64,000 nt of DNA. It comes from JAAUUJ01 sp964392245 (lineage in GTDB: Bacteria > Cyanobacteriota > Cyanobacteriia > Thermostichales > Thermostichaceae). Under the pieces are notes generated by a model. The model had not been told where the DNA came from and made no database searches. It saw only the letters and a list, made by a program, of their open reading frames with translations. A program made the translations under genes and the position numbers. Positions 1 through 8,633 of the stretch are shown one piece after another; position 1 is the first letter of the stretch, and each line of letters begins with the position of its first letter. The stretch is taken from NCBI GenBank assembly GCA_964392245.1, contig CAYMOX010000005.1:1-64000 (forward strand), given 5' to 3'.

Positions 1-653
1 GTCAGGATCCAGCCTACCGAGAATTCTTTTACAAAGAGGCTACTCTGAACCCCACAAATTTGCGGGATAAGGCCGATGAGTTTGAGGCGGGTCTGGTGCA
101 GCAGTTTCGACAGCGTTCTGAGCTAACGGAACTGAGTGGGTTCCGCGAAACTTTTGGGGAGCGCCTCTACTATATCGCTCGGCCCCTGGCGATTGAATCC
201 GAGTCCTGTTTGCGCTGCCATAGCACGCCCGAGGCGGCTCCCCCCAGTCAGATTGCCACCTATGGTTCTGAGAATGGCTTTGGTTGGCAACTGAATGAGA
301 TCGTGGGTGCTCAGGTAATTTCGGTCCCCGCCCGTGAAGTCTTCCGGAGTGCTTCCCAGTCTTTCTTCCTGCTCATGACCATTGTGATTGGTGCATTTCT
401 GATTGCGATTGTGCTGGTCAATATTCTGTTGAGCCGTGCCGTGATCCGCCCCTTGAATCGCATGGCAACCGTTGCGGATGAGATCAGTACCGGCAAATTG
501 GAGGCTGAATTTGAGCAGGACTCCGCTGATGAAATTGGCATGCTGGCCGCTGCCTTTAACCGGATGAAATTAAGCCTGCAGATGGCGATGCGCATGTTGA
601 ACCGTCCCAATACGCGGGCCCAGCGGACCGATGGGGGAACCCAGGGGGCCTAA
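1..653 (+). CDS. DUF3365 c-type heme domain + HAMP membrane sensor (5' partial)
   Basis: The reading frame is open from the left edge (codons in phase with position 3), so the N-terminus lies outside the window. The visible part starts in a DUF3365 (Tll0287-like) domain with the Asn-Pro-Thr-Asn and GFGW signatures of the family. It carries a heme c attachment motif CLRCH at about 207-221. A hydrophobic segment (about 352-430) follows, then a HAMP domain with the typical IRPL and DEIG elements. The protein stops about 20 residues after HAMP, with no kinase, cyclase or methyl-accepting domain. It is probably a membrane-anchored redox or gas sensor that passes its signal to a separate partner. 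Its stop interlocks with that of the convergent Ser/Thr kinase gene. Family assignment is solid; the function is inferred. Confidence 0.85.
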   Translation, partial: QDPAYREFFYKEATLNPTNLRDKADEFEAGLVQQFRQRSELTELSGFRETFGERLYYIARPLAIESESCLRCHSTPEAAPPSQIATYGSENGFGWQLNEIVGAQVISVPAREVFRSASQSFFLLMTIVIGAFLIAIVLVNILLSRAVIRPLNRMATVADEISTGKLEAEFEQDSADEIGMLAAAFNRMKLSLQMAMRMLNRPNTRAQRTDGGTQGA

Positions 654-2164
654 GGCAAGCGAGTCAACATGTTCTGGCGGAATTCCTTGGCCTTCTGGGG
701 ATGAGGGATCTCTTCGCTTAAGGCATCCACCAGTTGCATTGGGGTGAGACTGGGAGATTGGGCCAGGACCTGCTGCATGACAAGAGCAGCGATCGGTCCC
801 ACCAGCTGGGTCAGATGTTGTTCACAGGAGTCAATAAATTCTGACTGCAGGGCAGAGGGATAGGAAGGTTGCGGTGTCGGGGGTTCCGAGGGATAGGGTT
901 GGGAAGGTGGGTACGTTTCTTTCCGTAACAATTCCAGGGCTGCCTGGCGAAATCGGTTTCGATCCCCTGAGGGTATTTCTTGGGTTAACTGCTCCACCAA
1001 CTCCTGTGATGTGCGGCTCTGATCTAAGGTTTGCTGGAGCAAAATCGGCCCCACCGGCCCCACCGCTTGCACTAGCAGCGTTTGCAGCTGTCCCAGGGTG
1101 ATCGGTGGCAGGGAGAGCGAGTTTGGTGCCAGAGCAGGGGGAGAAAGAGGCTGAGCTGAGGAGAGATAGGGTTGCCGTTGGGTGGTGGGCAATTGGGCCG
1201 TGAGCGTGGAGTTTGCAGCAGTTAGGGGTCGCCCCGGCATTGCACCCTGGATGGCCTGATCAAGGTGAGTTGAGAGTTGAGCCATGCTCTGGGGCCGCTG
1301 TCGGGGATCTTTTTCCAGGCAGGCCATAATCACAGCTTCTAAGGCCTCAGGCAGAGGATAGCGACTGGCCAGCTGACTTAGGGGCTGAGGAGCTTTATAA
1401 TTATGGGCTTCGTACCAGCCGGGAAAGGATTTTGTGGCGGGCTTAAGCGGTAACTGACCACTTAACATCTGATAAAGCACCATCCCCAGGGAATAGATAT
1501 CGGACTGAGGAGTCAGGAGTTCACCTCGCAGTTGTTCCGGCGAAGCATAAACGGGTGTTCCGAGAAAGCCGGTCTGGGTTCCCAAACTCACCGTCACATC
1601 GCTAAGAACTTTGGCAATCCCGAAGTCCAGGATCTTAGCCGTTTCTCCCAAGCTCTTTTCATTGATCACGAAGAGATTGCTAGGCTTGATATCGCGGTGG
1701 ATCACCCCCTGAATGCGACGACCTTCCGTGGTGACCACAAACTCGTGGGCAAACTGCAGTCCTGCACAGATCTGGCGGGCCAGGTTGACCACGCGGCTGG
1801 GGTCCATGCCCCCTTCCACACGCAACAATTCACTCAGGTCCCAGCCCTTGGGCGGTGCCCCCAGGTACTCCATCACCAGATAGGGCTGCTCTTGATCGAT
1901 GCCATAGTCCATGATGTGAATGATGCAGGGATGCTCCCCCAACATCACACTCACCTGAGCCTCCTCTGCGAAGCGGCGGCGCAGCTCGTCCTGCATCTTG
2001 TCGCTACCCCAGAGGGACAGGAGCTTCACTGCGACCGTGCGTTGAAATAGTTGAGTGTCGACAGCCTTGAAAATCTGTCCCATTCCCCCTGCATTCAGCT
2101 TTTCAGTTAACTGATAACGGTTGGCGATCAACTGGCCAACCTGACGCTCCCCCATAGTTCCCAC
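650..2164 (-). CDS. Serine/threonine-protein kinase with duplicated C-terminal domain
   Basis: A Hanks-type kinase of 504 residues. The kinase domain covers about residues 16-305: Gly-rich loop NAGGMGQ near 24-30, ATP-binding Lys47 in VAVKLL, catalytic loop HRDIKPSN at 156-163 with Asp158, DFG at 180-182, and an SPE variant of the APE motif. No transmembrane segment is apparent, so it is probably cytosolic. A Pro/Ser/Gln-rich linker follows, then two copies of a roughly 60-residue helical unit (about 356-416 and 444-504). Both contain a VGP core and a Glu-Ile-Pro element, and are separated by a second Pro-rich linker. I do not recognise this repeat as a named domain. Two in-frame starts lie three codons apart (Met1, Met4). 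It is convergent with the heme/HAMP gene and downstream of infB. Confidence 0.93.
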   Translation of the reverse strand: MGTMGERQVGQLIANRYQLTEKLNAGGMGQIFKAVDTQLFQRTVAVKLLSLWGSDKMQDELRRRFAEEAQVSVMLGEHPCIIHIMDYGIDQEQPYLVMEYLGAPPKGWDLSELLRVEGGMDPSRVVNLARQICAGLQFAHEFVVTTEGRRIQGVIHRDIKPSNLFVINEKSLGETAKILDFGIAKVLSDVTVSLGTQTGFLGTPVYASPEQLRGELLTPQSDIYSLGMVLYQMLSGQLPLKPATKSFPGWYEAHNYKAPQPLSQLASRYPLPEALEAVIMACLEKDPRQRPQSMAQLSTHLDQAIQGAMPGRPLTAANSTLTAQLPTTQRQPYLSSAQPLSPPALAPNSLSLPPITLGQLQTLLVQAVGPVGPILLQQTLDQSRTSQELVEQLTQEIPSGDRNRFRQAALELLRKETYPPSQPYPSEPPTPQPSYPSALQSEFIDSCEQHLTQLVGPIAALVMQQVLAQSPSLTPMQLVDALSEEIPHPQKAKEFRQNMLTRLP

Positions 2165-2294
2165 CTGCCGAAGTTGTGCCTGTTGTCAACCGTAGAACAA
2201 AGAGCTTTCCTTCTTCCATCAGACCTTAACTTAACCAATCCTGCTGTGATGGAACTCACACAGATTGAACGCTGGGAAGGGACCGCGTCGTCTC

Positions 2295-5200
2295 TCAGTT
2301 GCGGCGGCTGGCGGAATCGACAGTGCTCAGGGTACGGCGTTTGAGCACCAGTTGATAGATCTCCATAATGTCGCCGATCACCCAGCTGTTGAAACGATCG
2401 ACACCAATTCCGCATTCAAAACCAGCCGCAACCTCGCGGGCATCCTCTTTGAAGCGTTTCAGAGAATCAACTCTCCCCTCGTACACCAGTTCTCCCTGGC
2501 GGCGCACCCGCAGCATGGCATTGCGGACCACCTTGCCACTCTGCACGTAGCAACCGGCCACCATCCCTTTACCGATCGGGATCACCTGTCGCACTTCCAC
2601 CTGACCCAGGGATTCTTCCACCTGTTCTGGTTCCAGCAGACCCTCCATGGCCGCTGTAATGTCGTCAAGGAGATTGTAGATAATGTCGTATTCCCGAATA
2701 TCCACACCATAACGATCCGCCACCTGGAGAGCACCGGGAGCAATGGAGGTGTTGAAGCCCACAATAATCGCCTCACTCGCTGCCGCCAGATCGACATCCG
2801 TCTCTGTAACCTCACCAGGAGCTGACAGGAGAACCCGGAGCTGCACTTCTTCCTGAGCCAGCTGCTGCAGGGAGGCCAGGATGGCTTCGGCAGACCCCTG
2901 GACATCGGTTTTGATGATCAGATTCAGATCCTTTAGTCGACCTTCCTGGGCATGGGCAGACACCGTACCCAAACTGACACGACGGGCCAGCAATTGCTGC
3001 AGACGAGCCTCCCGTTGCTCTTCAGTACGGGTGTCAGCCACTCGGCGAGCCTCCCGTTCATCGGCAAACACGGTAAATTCATCCCCAGCCGTAGGCACAT
3101 CACTTAAGCCTAAGAGCTGTACCGCCGAAGAAGGTCCGGCTTCCTCTAGACGCTGACCCCGATCATCCATCATTGCCTTGACACGGCCAAACACAGAGCC
3201 AGCCACCAGCGGATCCCCTACCTTTAATGTGCCATTTTGCACCAGTAGAGTCGCCACGGGACCTCGGGATTTATCGAGATTGGCTTCCACCACCGTTCCC
3301 TTGGCTAAGCGGTTGGGATTGGCCTGGAGTTCACCAATTTCGGCCACCAGCAGAATCATTTCTAAAAGCGCGTCCAGATTCAGATGAGCGAGAGCGCTGA
3401 CTTCCACCATTGGAATATCACCCCCCCACTCCTCTGGCACCAGCCCATGTTCAGACAACTGTTGTTTAATCCGATCCGGCTGGCTATCGGGTTTATCAAT
3501 CTTGTTGATGGCAACAATAATCGGCACCTCGGCAGCGCGAGCATGGCTAATGGCTTCTAGCGTTTGAGGTTGCACCCCATCATCGGCAGCTACCACCAGG
3601 ACCGCCAGATCCGTCACCTTCGCCCCCCGTGCTCGCATAGCGGTAAAGGCTTCGTGACCTGGGGTATCGAGAAAGACAACTCGGCGGACGTCTCCCTCCA
3701 ATTCCACATCCACATGGTAGGCCCCAATCCGCTGGGTAATCCCTCCGGCTTCACCGGAGACCACATTGGCATCACGGATCGCATCCAGCAGTGTAGTTTT
3801 ACCGTGATCAACGTGACCCATGATTGTCACCACAGGGGGACGCAGGACCAAGTGCTCAATATCTTCCAGGTCGAGCATCTCGGTTTTCTTGGCCTGCGAT
3901 TCCTGGGCTTCATGAGTAAAGGTGAAACCCAGCTCCGTAGCCACACTCTCCATCGTGGTCATATCCAGAATCTGGTTGATGTTCACCATCAGTCCCTTCA
4001 GGAAGAGAACTTTAATGATCTCCGTTGGGGAGACCTGCATCCGATCCGCCAGATCCTTGACCGTCAAGCTGGGATTCAGCTCAACCGTGGTCGGCTTCTC
4101 CGCCGTTTCTACAGCTTCTGCTTCCTGACGACGCAGCCTGGGGTGAGTGGAAGAAGCAGGGCGAGGGCGAGCCGTCGGAGGGGAGGGGTGGGCGGCTGCC
4201 GGGGAGGTGGACATGGGTTTAGCAGCAGGCCGGGGCAGCGGTTTCAGGGCATTGATCTCTGCCTGCTTAGCCGCTACGACGGAGGAAACAACATCTAGCT
4301 CAACACCTTCGACTTCGCCATCTTCTCCTCCACGGCGACGTTTCCGTTTTGTTTGTGAACGTCCGGGAGCTCGTTGTTTGTTGAGCACGTTGAGCTCATC
4401 ATCCTCTTCCTCTTCGCGCTCACGTCTGCGTACCTTGGTCCCCAGCCCCGCACCAGGACGAACCGGAGCCTGAGTCAGATCCGCTGGATCCCGTTCAGGT
4501 TTAGCCGCTTGGCGAAGAGGAGGACCCACCAGTTCGGGTTTAGCCCGTTGCGGAGGTCTTGGCTTTTCCAGGGTAGAAGGGGAGTCTCCCCCAGATCCCT
4601 CTCCTCGGGCTTTGATCTCCGGTGATCTAGGTTCCGGCTTTGTCCGGCTACCAGGTCGGACAGGAGCTCCCACCAGTTGGGGCTTCTGGGGTTTGGCGAC
4701 TGCAGGCTTGGGACGAGGGGCTTCCGTGCTGATCCGGGAGCGAGGGGTGGGCGCTGGCACAGGACGTTCCGGATCAGACCGTCGGACGGGTTCCTCAACC
4801 ACCTGAGGTTTCGTGGGCGCTACCGGGAGGGTATCAGCCGCCGCAGGTCGTGGAGCCTCAACAGGCTTACTGGGAGGCTTGGGTCGCTGTAAGTTGGGTT
4901 TCTTAACCGCGGGCTGAGCTGGAGCTTCTATAGATTTGTCCACCAGCTTCTCGGGCCCCTTTTCGGGAGCTTTCGCCTTTTCAGGAGCTTTTGCCGCTGG
5001 CTTCTCTGGTGAACTTTTTTCTCCAGATGTGGCTACAGCCGGAGAGGATGGACGACGGCTGGGAGGTCGGATCAGCTCTGGTTTTGGAGCGGTTGCAGAC
5101 TCTTCTTCCTCGGAGCTTCCTTCCTGGCTTAAGGCTGGGATGGAGACTTCTTCCTGAGCAGGCTGGGCCTCACGGTGGGGCTCAGCTCGCTGAGGGTCAG

Positions 5201-5819
5201 GGGGCTGGATCTCGCTGACTTCAACTTCCTGTACGTCCTGGTCGCTGTCCTCGTCCGCAGCCGAGGGAAAGGCCTGACGCTGAGGGGGGCCAACCAATGT
5301 CGGTCTGGAGGAAGCTGCTGCGACATAGGAGAGCCGATCTGAAGCCTGCTCTGCATTCACCAGGGGTGGCTGGGGAGATTCCAGTGGTTTGGGAGGAGAA
5401 GAACCTCGCTCTTGGGTAGGTGGCCGGACATTCAGGATCTGTTTGGGTTGTGACCGATCCACCCGTGGCTTCGGCTTCCCTAACTTATTTTCAGCCTTAC
5501 TTGGTGCAGGAACCGCTGCCTGCACTGTACCAATGAGATCATGCCGGATTCTTTCCGCTTCTTCAGCACTGATGGTGCTGCTGTGGCTTTTGTAGGAGAT
5601 CCCCAAACGGTCGCAGGTTTCCAGAAGCTCACGATTATCACGCCCCAGCTCTCGAGCCAAATCGTAGATCCGCACTTTGTCTTGAGGACGCCTGTGGGTT
5701 TCACTAACTTTGGAGGCATGCGCATCCCCATTTGTCCCAGAGGATGAACTTCCTCCTGCTGTTTCAGGATGGTGGGTGGATGGCGTCGAAGTGGCTGGAT
5801 GCAGGTCCGTTTGGGTCAT
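2295..5819 (-). CDS. infB: Translation initiation factor IF-2
   Basis: IF-2 is the GTPase that places initiator fMet-tRNA on the 30S subunit and promotes subunit joining. At 1174 residues this is a long form. A short Ser/Thr-rich leader precedes an IF2_N module near residues 48-95 (KVRIYDLAREL). A very long low-complexity Pro/Lys/Glu/Arg linker of about 450 residues follows, then a second IF2_N-like segment. The G domain has G1 GHVDHGKTT near 668, DTPGHEAF near 719 and NKID near 775; the IF-2 C-terminal domains follow. Compared with cyanobacterial homologues I remember, the leader before the first IF2_N is extended. ylxR lies directly upstream as expected, but nusA and rimP, usually next in this cluster, are absent. 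Confidence 0.98.
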   Translation of the reverse strand: MTQTDLHPATSTPSTHHPETAGGSSSSGTNGDAHASKVSETHRRPQDKVRIYDLARELGRDNRELLETCDRLGISYKSHSSTISAEEAERIRHDLIGTVQAAVPAPSKAENKLGKPKPRVDRSQPKQILNVRPPTQERGSSPPKPLESPQPPLVNAEQASDRLSYVAAASSRPTLVGPPQRQAFPSAADEDSDQDVQEVEVSEIQPPDPQRAEPHREAQPAQEEVSIPALSQEGSSEEEESATAPKPELIRPPSRRPSSPAVATSGEKSSPEKPAAKAPEKAKAPEKGPEKLVDKSIEAPAQPAVKKPNLQRPKPPSKPVEAPRPAAADTLPVAPTKPQVVEEPVRRSDPERPVPAPTPRSRISTEAPRPKPAVAKPQKPQLVGAPVRPGSRTKPEPRSPEIKARGEGSGGDSPSTLEKPRPPQRAKPELVGPPLRQAAKPERDPADLTQAPVRPGAGLGTKVRRREREEEEDDELNVLNKQRAPGRSQTKRKRRRGGEDGEVEGVELDVVSSVVAAKQAEINALKPLPRPAAKPMSTSPAAAHPSPPTARPRPASSTHPRLRRQEAEAVETAEKPTTVELNPSLTVKDLADRMQVSPTEIIKVLFLKGLMVNINQILDMTTMESVATELGFTFTHEAQESQAKKTEMLDLEDIEHLVLRPPVVTIMGHVDHGKTTLLDAIRDANVVSGEAGGITQRIGAYHVDVELEGDVRRVVFLDTPGHEAFTAMRARGAKVTDLAVLVVAADDGVQPQTLEAISHARAAEVPIIVAINKIDKPDSQPDRIKQQLSEHGLVPEEWGGDIPMVEVSALAHLNLDALLEMILLVAEIGELQANPNRLAKGTVVEANLDKSRGPVATLLVQNGTLKVGDPLVAGSVFGRVKAMMDDRGQRLEEAGPSSAVQLLGLSDVPTAGDEFTVFADEREARRVADTRTEEQREARLQQLLARRVSLGTVSAHAQEGRLKDLNLIIKTDVQGSAEAILASLQQLAQEEVQLRVLLSAPGEVTETDVDLAAASEAIIVGFNTSIAPGALQVADRYGVDIREYDIIYNLLDDITAAMEGLLEPEQVEESLGQVEVRQVIPIGKGMVAGCYVQSGKVVRNAMLRVRRQGELVYEGRVDSLKRFKEDAREVAAGFECGIGVDRFNSWVIGDIMEIYQLVLKRRTLSTVDSASRRN

Positions 5820-5918
5820 AGGTTAAGAGGCAGAGGACAGTAACGACAGGACGAGACGTTCAAGAGGATTCTAGGGTAACAATCTGCTAGATCGAAGGAT
5901 CTCCGCTCATCACGGCAT

Positions 5919-6236
5919 TCAGACAGATGTGAGTTCGAGAGCAGTAGACGCTAAACGACGTTGCAGGGTTTCATAAATCTGTTCAGGCACCGAGGTTCGC
6001 AGTGCCCGTCCCAGGCGATTTTTTTTGCGAGCCTCCTGCAAGCAGCTGGGCCGGGGACAAAGATAGGCAGAACGACCCATGCCAACGTCAAGTTGCACGG
6101 TTTGGGTTTCAGCGTCTCGTACGATGCGCCAGAATTGTGACCTGTGAGCCAGAGTACGACAGCTCACACAACGGCGCAGCAAAGAAGTGGATCCAGATGA
6201 TGGGGACAAGTGAAACGTTGAGAGAAACAATAGCAA
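5919..6236 (-). CDS. ylxR: YlxR (DUF448) family RNA-binding protein
   Basis: A small basic protein of the YlxR/DUF448 family, normally encoded between nusA and infB. The signature RRCVSCR is present, followed by the conserved GRSAYLCP and KKNRLGRAL elements. The start is uncertain. No in-frame ATG or GTG exists upstream of the conserved core; only TTG codons (6236, 6230, 6209, 6182) are available and none has a clear Shine-Dalgarno sequence. Family members usually begin only about five residues before RRC, so TTG at 6182 is a reasonable alternative. The missing normal start and the missing nusA suggest that the 5' flank of this gene has been replaced. Confidence 0.85.
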   Translation of the reverse strand: MLLFLSTFHLSPSSGSTSLLRRCVSCRTLAHRSQFWRIVRDAETQTVQLDVGMGRSAYLCPRPSCLQEARKKNRLGRALRTSVPEQIYETLQRRLASTALELTSV

Positions 6237-6356
6237 CTCGAGGGGGTAACAGCATCCTGTGGGGACAGGATCAATTTCTGTAGTCTCTATACTAACGCAA
6301 CAACAAGGAGGTCGGAGTAGCTGAATGGCTGACCCCGTGGCTTTGTTAAGACAGCG
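6237..6356. other. Gap between ylxR and truncated cobN; possible rearrangement junction
   Basis: This 120-base gap separates a cobN lacking its 3' third from a ylxR lacking its normal upstream neighbours and a canonical start codon. I see no tRNA, terminator, insertion sequence or terminal inverted repeat in it. The most economical reading is a breakpoint (deletion, inversion or translocation), or a wrong assembly join, at or near this site. Confidence 0.45.
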
Positions 6357-8612
6357 TTATGGCAGCTGGGGCATTCTAGCACGAGACAGCCTCTGTCTAT
6401 CCAGAGAAGAGAGGTCTGCAGTGAGATCGGCCTGCAAGGGATCGAAGGACAGTCCCCAATCGGCAGCCAGCGCCTGGGTTAGCCCCCTCTGTTGTCCTCC
6501 TGGCCAGCGGGCTAGAGCCAGGATTAACTCTGCCAGCTGCGGGGGGTCAGGGATCTGCCCCAGGATGTGCAGGCCATCGCGGATCTGGGCCTCCTTCAGT
6601 TCACAGAGGTAGCCATCCATCTGGGCGAGCAGATCTGGGTTGAGTCCCTCAGTAGAAGTTGCAGGCATCAGGTTCTCCTGCTCCATCAGAGTCTTAATCT
6701 GGATCTCCAGATGGGGAAGACGTTGGGGATCCAGTTGTTGGGCCTGGACATATTCATCGATCAGACCCTCCAGTTGCAGCAGAGGACCATAGAGCTCTGC
6801 GCGGGCCAGGGGTGGGGTGAGGTGATCGATGATCACCGCCTGGGCGCGACGCTTGGCCTGAGCCCCTTCTCCTGGATCATTGACAATAAAGGGGTAGAGA
6901 TGCGGCAGGGGACCCAGGGCCACTTCAGGAAAACAGGTGGCCGAGAGGGCCACGCTTTTGCCAGGCAACCACTCCAGATTGCCATGTTTACCCACGTGCA
7001 CCACCGCCTGACAAGCAAAGCACTGCCGTAACCAGGCGTAAAAGGCCAGATAGGTGTGGGGTGGAACTAGATCCGGAGCATGGTAATTGAGACTGGGATC
7101 CAGTTCGTAGCCTCGCGGAGGTTGGATCCCAACAAAGATATGTCCATAACAGCGACCAGGAATCGGGATTACTCCCTCTGTCGGGGGATCGCCCCAGCGT
7201 TCCTGGATTTCCTTCTGAACCGCAAGAGGAAGGCTGGCGAAAAAAGTCTGGTAATCCCGCCAGGCAAGGGTTTCACCAACTGGTCGAGTCATCTGCCCCA
7301 GAGGATCCGCAGTCACGGTCTGGGTCAGCTGCTCCATCAGCTCCTGGCTGGTTTGAGGGTGATCGAAGAGGGTGTACCCCGCTGCCGCCAGAGCGTTTAA
7401 AATCTGGACACAACTGGCAGGTGTATCCAGCCCCACACCATTGGCCAGACGACTGTCGCGGCTGGGATAGTTGGCCAGGATCAGAGCCACACGTCGTTGG
7501 GCAGCCGGAGTGCGGCGCAATTGAATCCAGTTGGCAGCCAGCTGGGCGACAAATTCCACCCGTTCCGGCAGGGGCTGATAGGTAACAATCTCGGTCTGCA
7601 GATCGGGATCTAGTTGCTGACTGGCTTTAAAGGAAATCGCTCGCGTAATCAGGCGACCATCCACCTCCGGCAGGACTACATTCATGGCCAGATCGCGGGC
7701 CTGTAAGCCCTGGAGGGAGTTCTGCCAGGTTTCTGCGTTGCCCAGACTACAGATGACCTGCAGCACCGGAACATCCAACCTCTGCCACAGACGGAGATCC
7801 GGGACGTCCTGATCCAGGCGGGCCATGGAGAAGCTGGTGGTGTTCAGAATGATCTCCACCCGGTTCTGGAAATGGTCTGTGATTGCAGGGGCCAGTTCTG
7901 GATCCTGCCAGCCGTAAATATAGAGGCAGAGGGGTCGCAGCTGCAGGCGGATCAGGGCACGGCAGAGCTCATCCACCGGAGCCGTATTGCCCGCCAGGAC
8001 ATGGGCACGGTAGAGCAGGATCCCCACGGCAGGCCAATCTGGCGACACCGGATCCAGCTGGGGAGGGGTATAGAGACCAATGCGGGGTAAAGGTTGGGGG
8101 GGATGCACAGGATAGGAAGTGCCCAGGCAAAGATTAGAGAGATGGCAGAGGGCCTGACTAAGATTGCGGGGGCCTCCCTCCAGAAAGTACCGCCAGATCT
8201 GGTGCAGATGGGTCAGATCCAGGCTGGAGGTGGGAACCAGATCCCAATCGGGCTGGTCGTCGCCGGGAAGGATGACCAGATGGGTGCCCCGGCTTTCATG
8301 GATCTCCTGGAGAATCTCCAGACCATAGCTCCAGTAGGAACGCCCTCCCAGTAACCGCACCAGGATCACCCGGGCATGGGCAAGCACAGCATCGGCGTAG
8401 AGATCCACACTCAGGTGGTGGTGCAGGTAGAGAAGATTCAGGACCCGCAGCGAGGCAAAGGTATCGGGAAGCTGTTCACGGGCTGCCGCGATAACCTGAA
8501 TGTCCGTATCCGCAGCGGTGAGAACAATGATCTCTGCCCGCTCCTGGGTGACCTCGTAGGCAACGGGGGTATTGGGATTCCATCCCCCAGGTTGTGTGGC
8601 AACTCGATGCAT
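6357..8612 (-). CDS. cobN: Cobaltochelatase subunit CobN, C-terminally truncated
   Basis: CobN is the large subunit of the ATP-dependent cobalt chelatase of aerobic cobalamin synthesis; full-length members are usually over 1200 residues. This frame gives 751. The N-terminus is intact: MHRVA, LTAADTDIQ, then RLLGGRSYWSYGLE and the WRYFLEGG element. The central CobN/ChlH core is also present, with VGKHGNLEWLPGK and NDPGEGAQAKRR. The protein ends soon after a GLTQALAADWG stretch with an unrelated-looking tail, so roughly the last 450-500 residues are missing. They are not in another frame downstream, because ylxR begins within 120 bases. The gene is probably non-functional unless the remainder is supplied in trans. 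A magnesium chelatase ChlH is less likely because the N-terminal signature is CobN-like. Confidence 0.85.
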   Translation of the reverse strand: MHRVATQPGGWNPNTPVAYEVTQERAEIIVLTAADTDIQVIAAAREQLPDTFASLRVLNLLYLHHHLSVDLYADAVLAHARVILVRLLGGRSYWSYGLEILQEIHESRGTHLVILPGDDQPDWDLVPTSSLDLTHLHQIWRYFLEGGPRNLSQALCHLSNLCLGTSYPVHPPQPLPRIGLYTPPQLDPVSPDWPAVGILLYRAHVLAGNTAPVDELCRALIRLQLRPLCLYIYGWQDPELAPAITDHFQNRVEIILNTTSFSMARLDQDVPDLRLWQRLDVPVLQVICSLGNAETWQNSLQGLQARDLAMNVVLPEVDGRLITRAISFKASQQLDPDLQTEIVTYQPLPERVEFVAQLAANWIQLRRTPAAQRRVALILANYPSRDSRLANGVGLDTPASCVQILNALAAAGYTLFDHPQTSQELMEQLTQTVTADPLGQMTRPVGETLAWRDYQTFFASLPLAVQKEIQERWGDPPTEGVIPIPGRCYGHIFVGIQPPRGYELDPSLNYHAPDLVPPHTYLAFYAWLRQCFACQAVVHVGKHGNLEWLPGKSVALSATCFPEVALGPLPHLYPFIVNDPGEGAQAKRRAQAVIIDHLTPPLARAELYGPLLQLEGLIDEYVQAQQLDPQRLPHLEIQIKTLMEQENLMPATSTEGLNPDLLAQMDGYLCELKEAQIRDGLHILGQIPDPPQLAELILALARWPGGQQRGLTQALAADWGLSFDPLQADLTADLSSLDRQRLSRARMPQLP

Positions 8613-8633
8613 AAATTTACATCTACAACATAA

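Noticed and set aside
3564..4298. 244-codon open frame antisense to infB
   Set aside because: Shadow of the infB G-domain coding sequence; no ribosome binding site and no family resemblance.
6300..6360. tRNA-like sequence in the cobN-ylxR gap
   Set aside because: No acceptor stem or T-loop could be paired.
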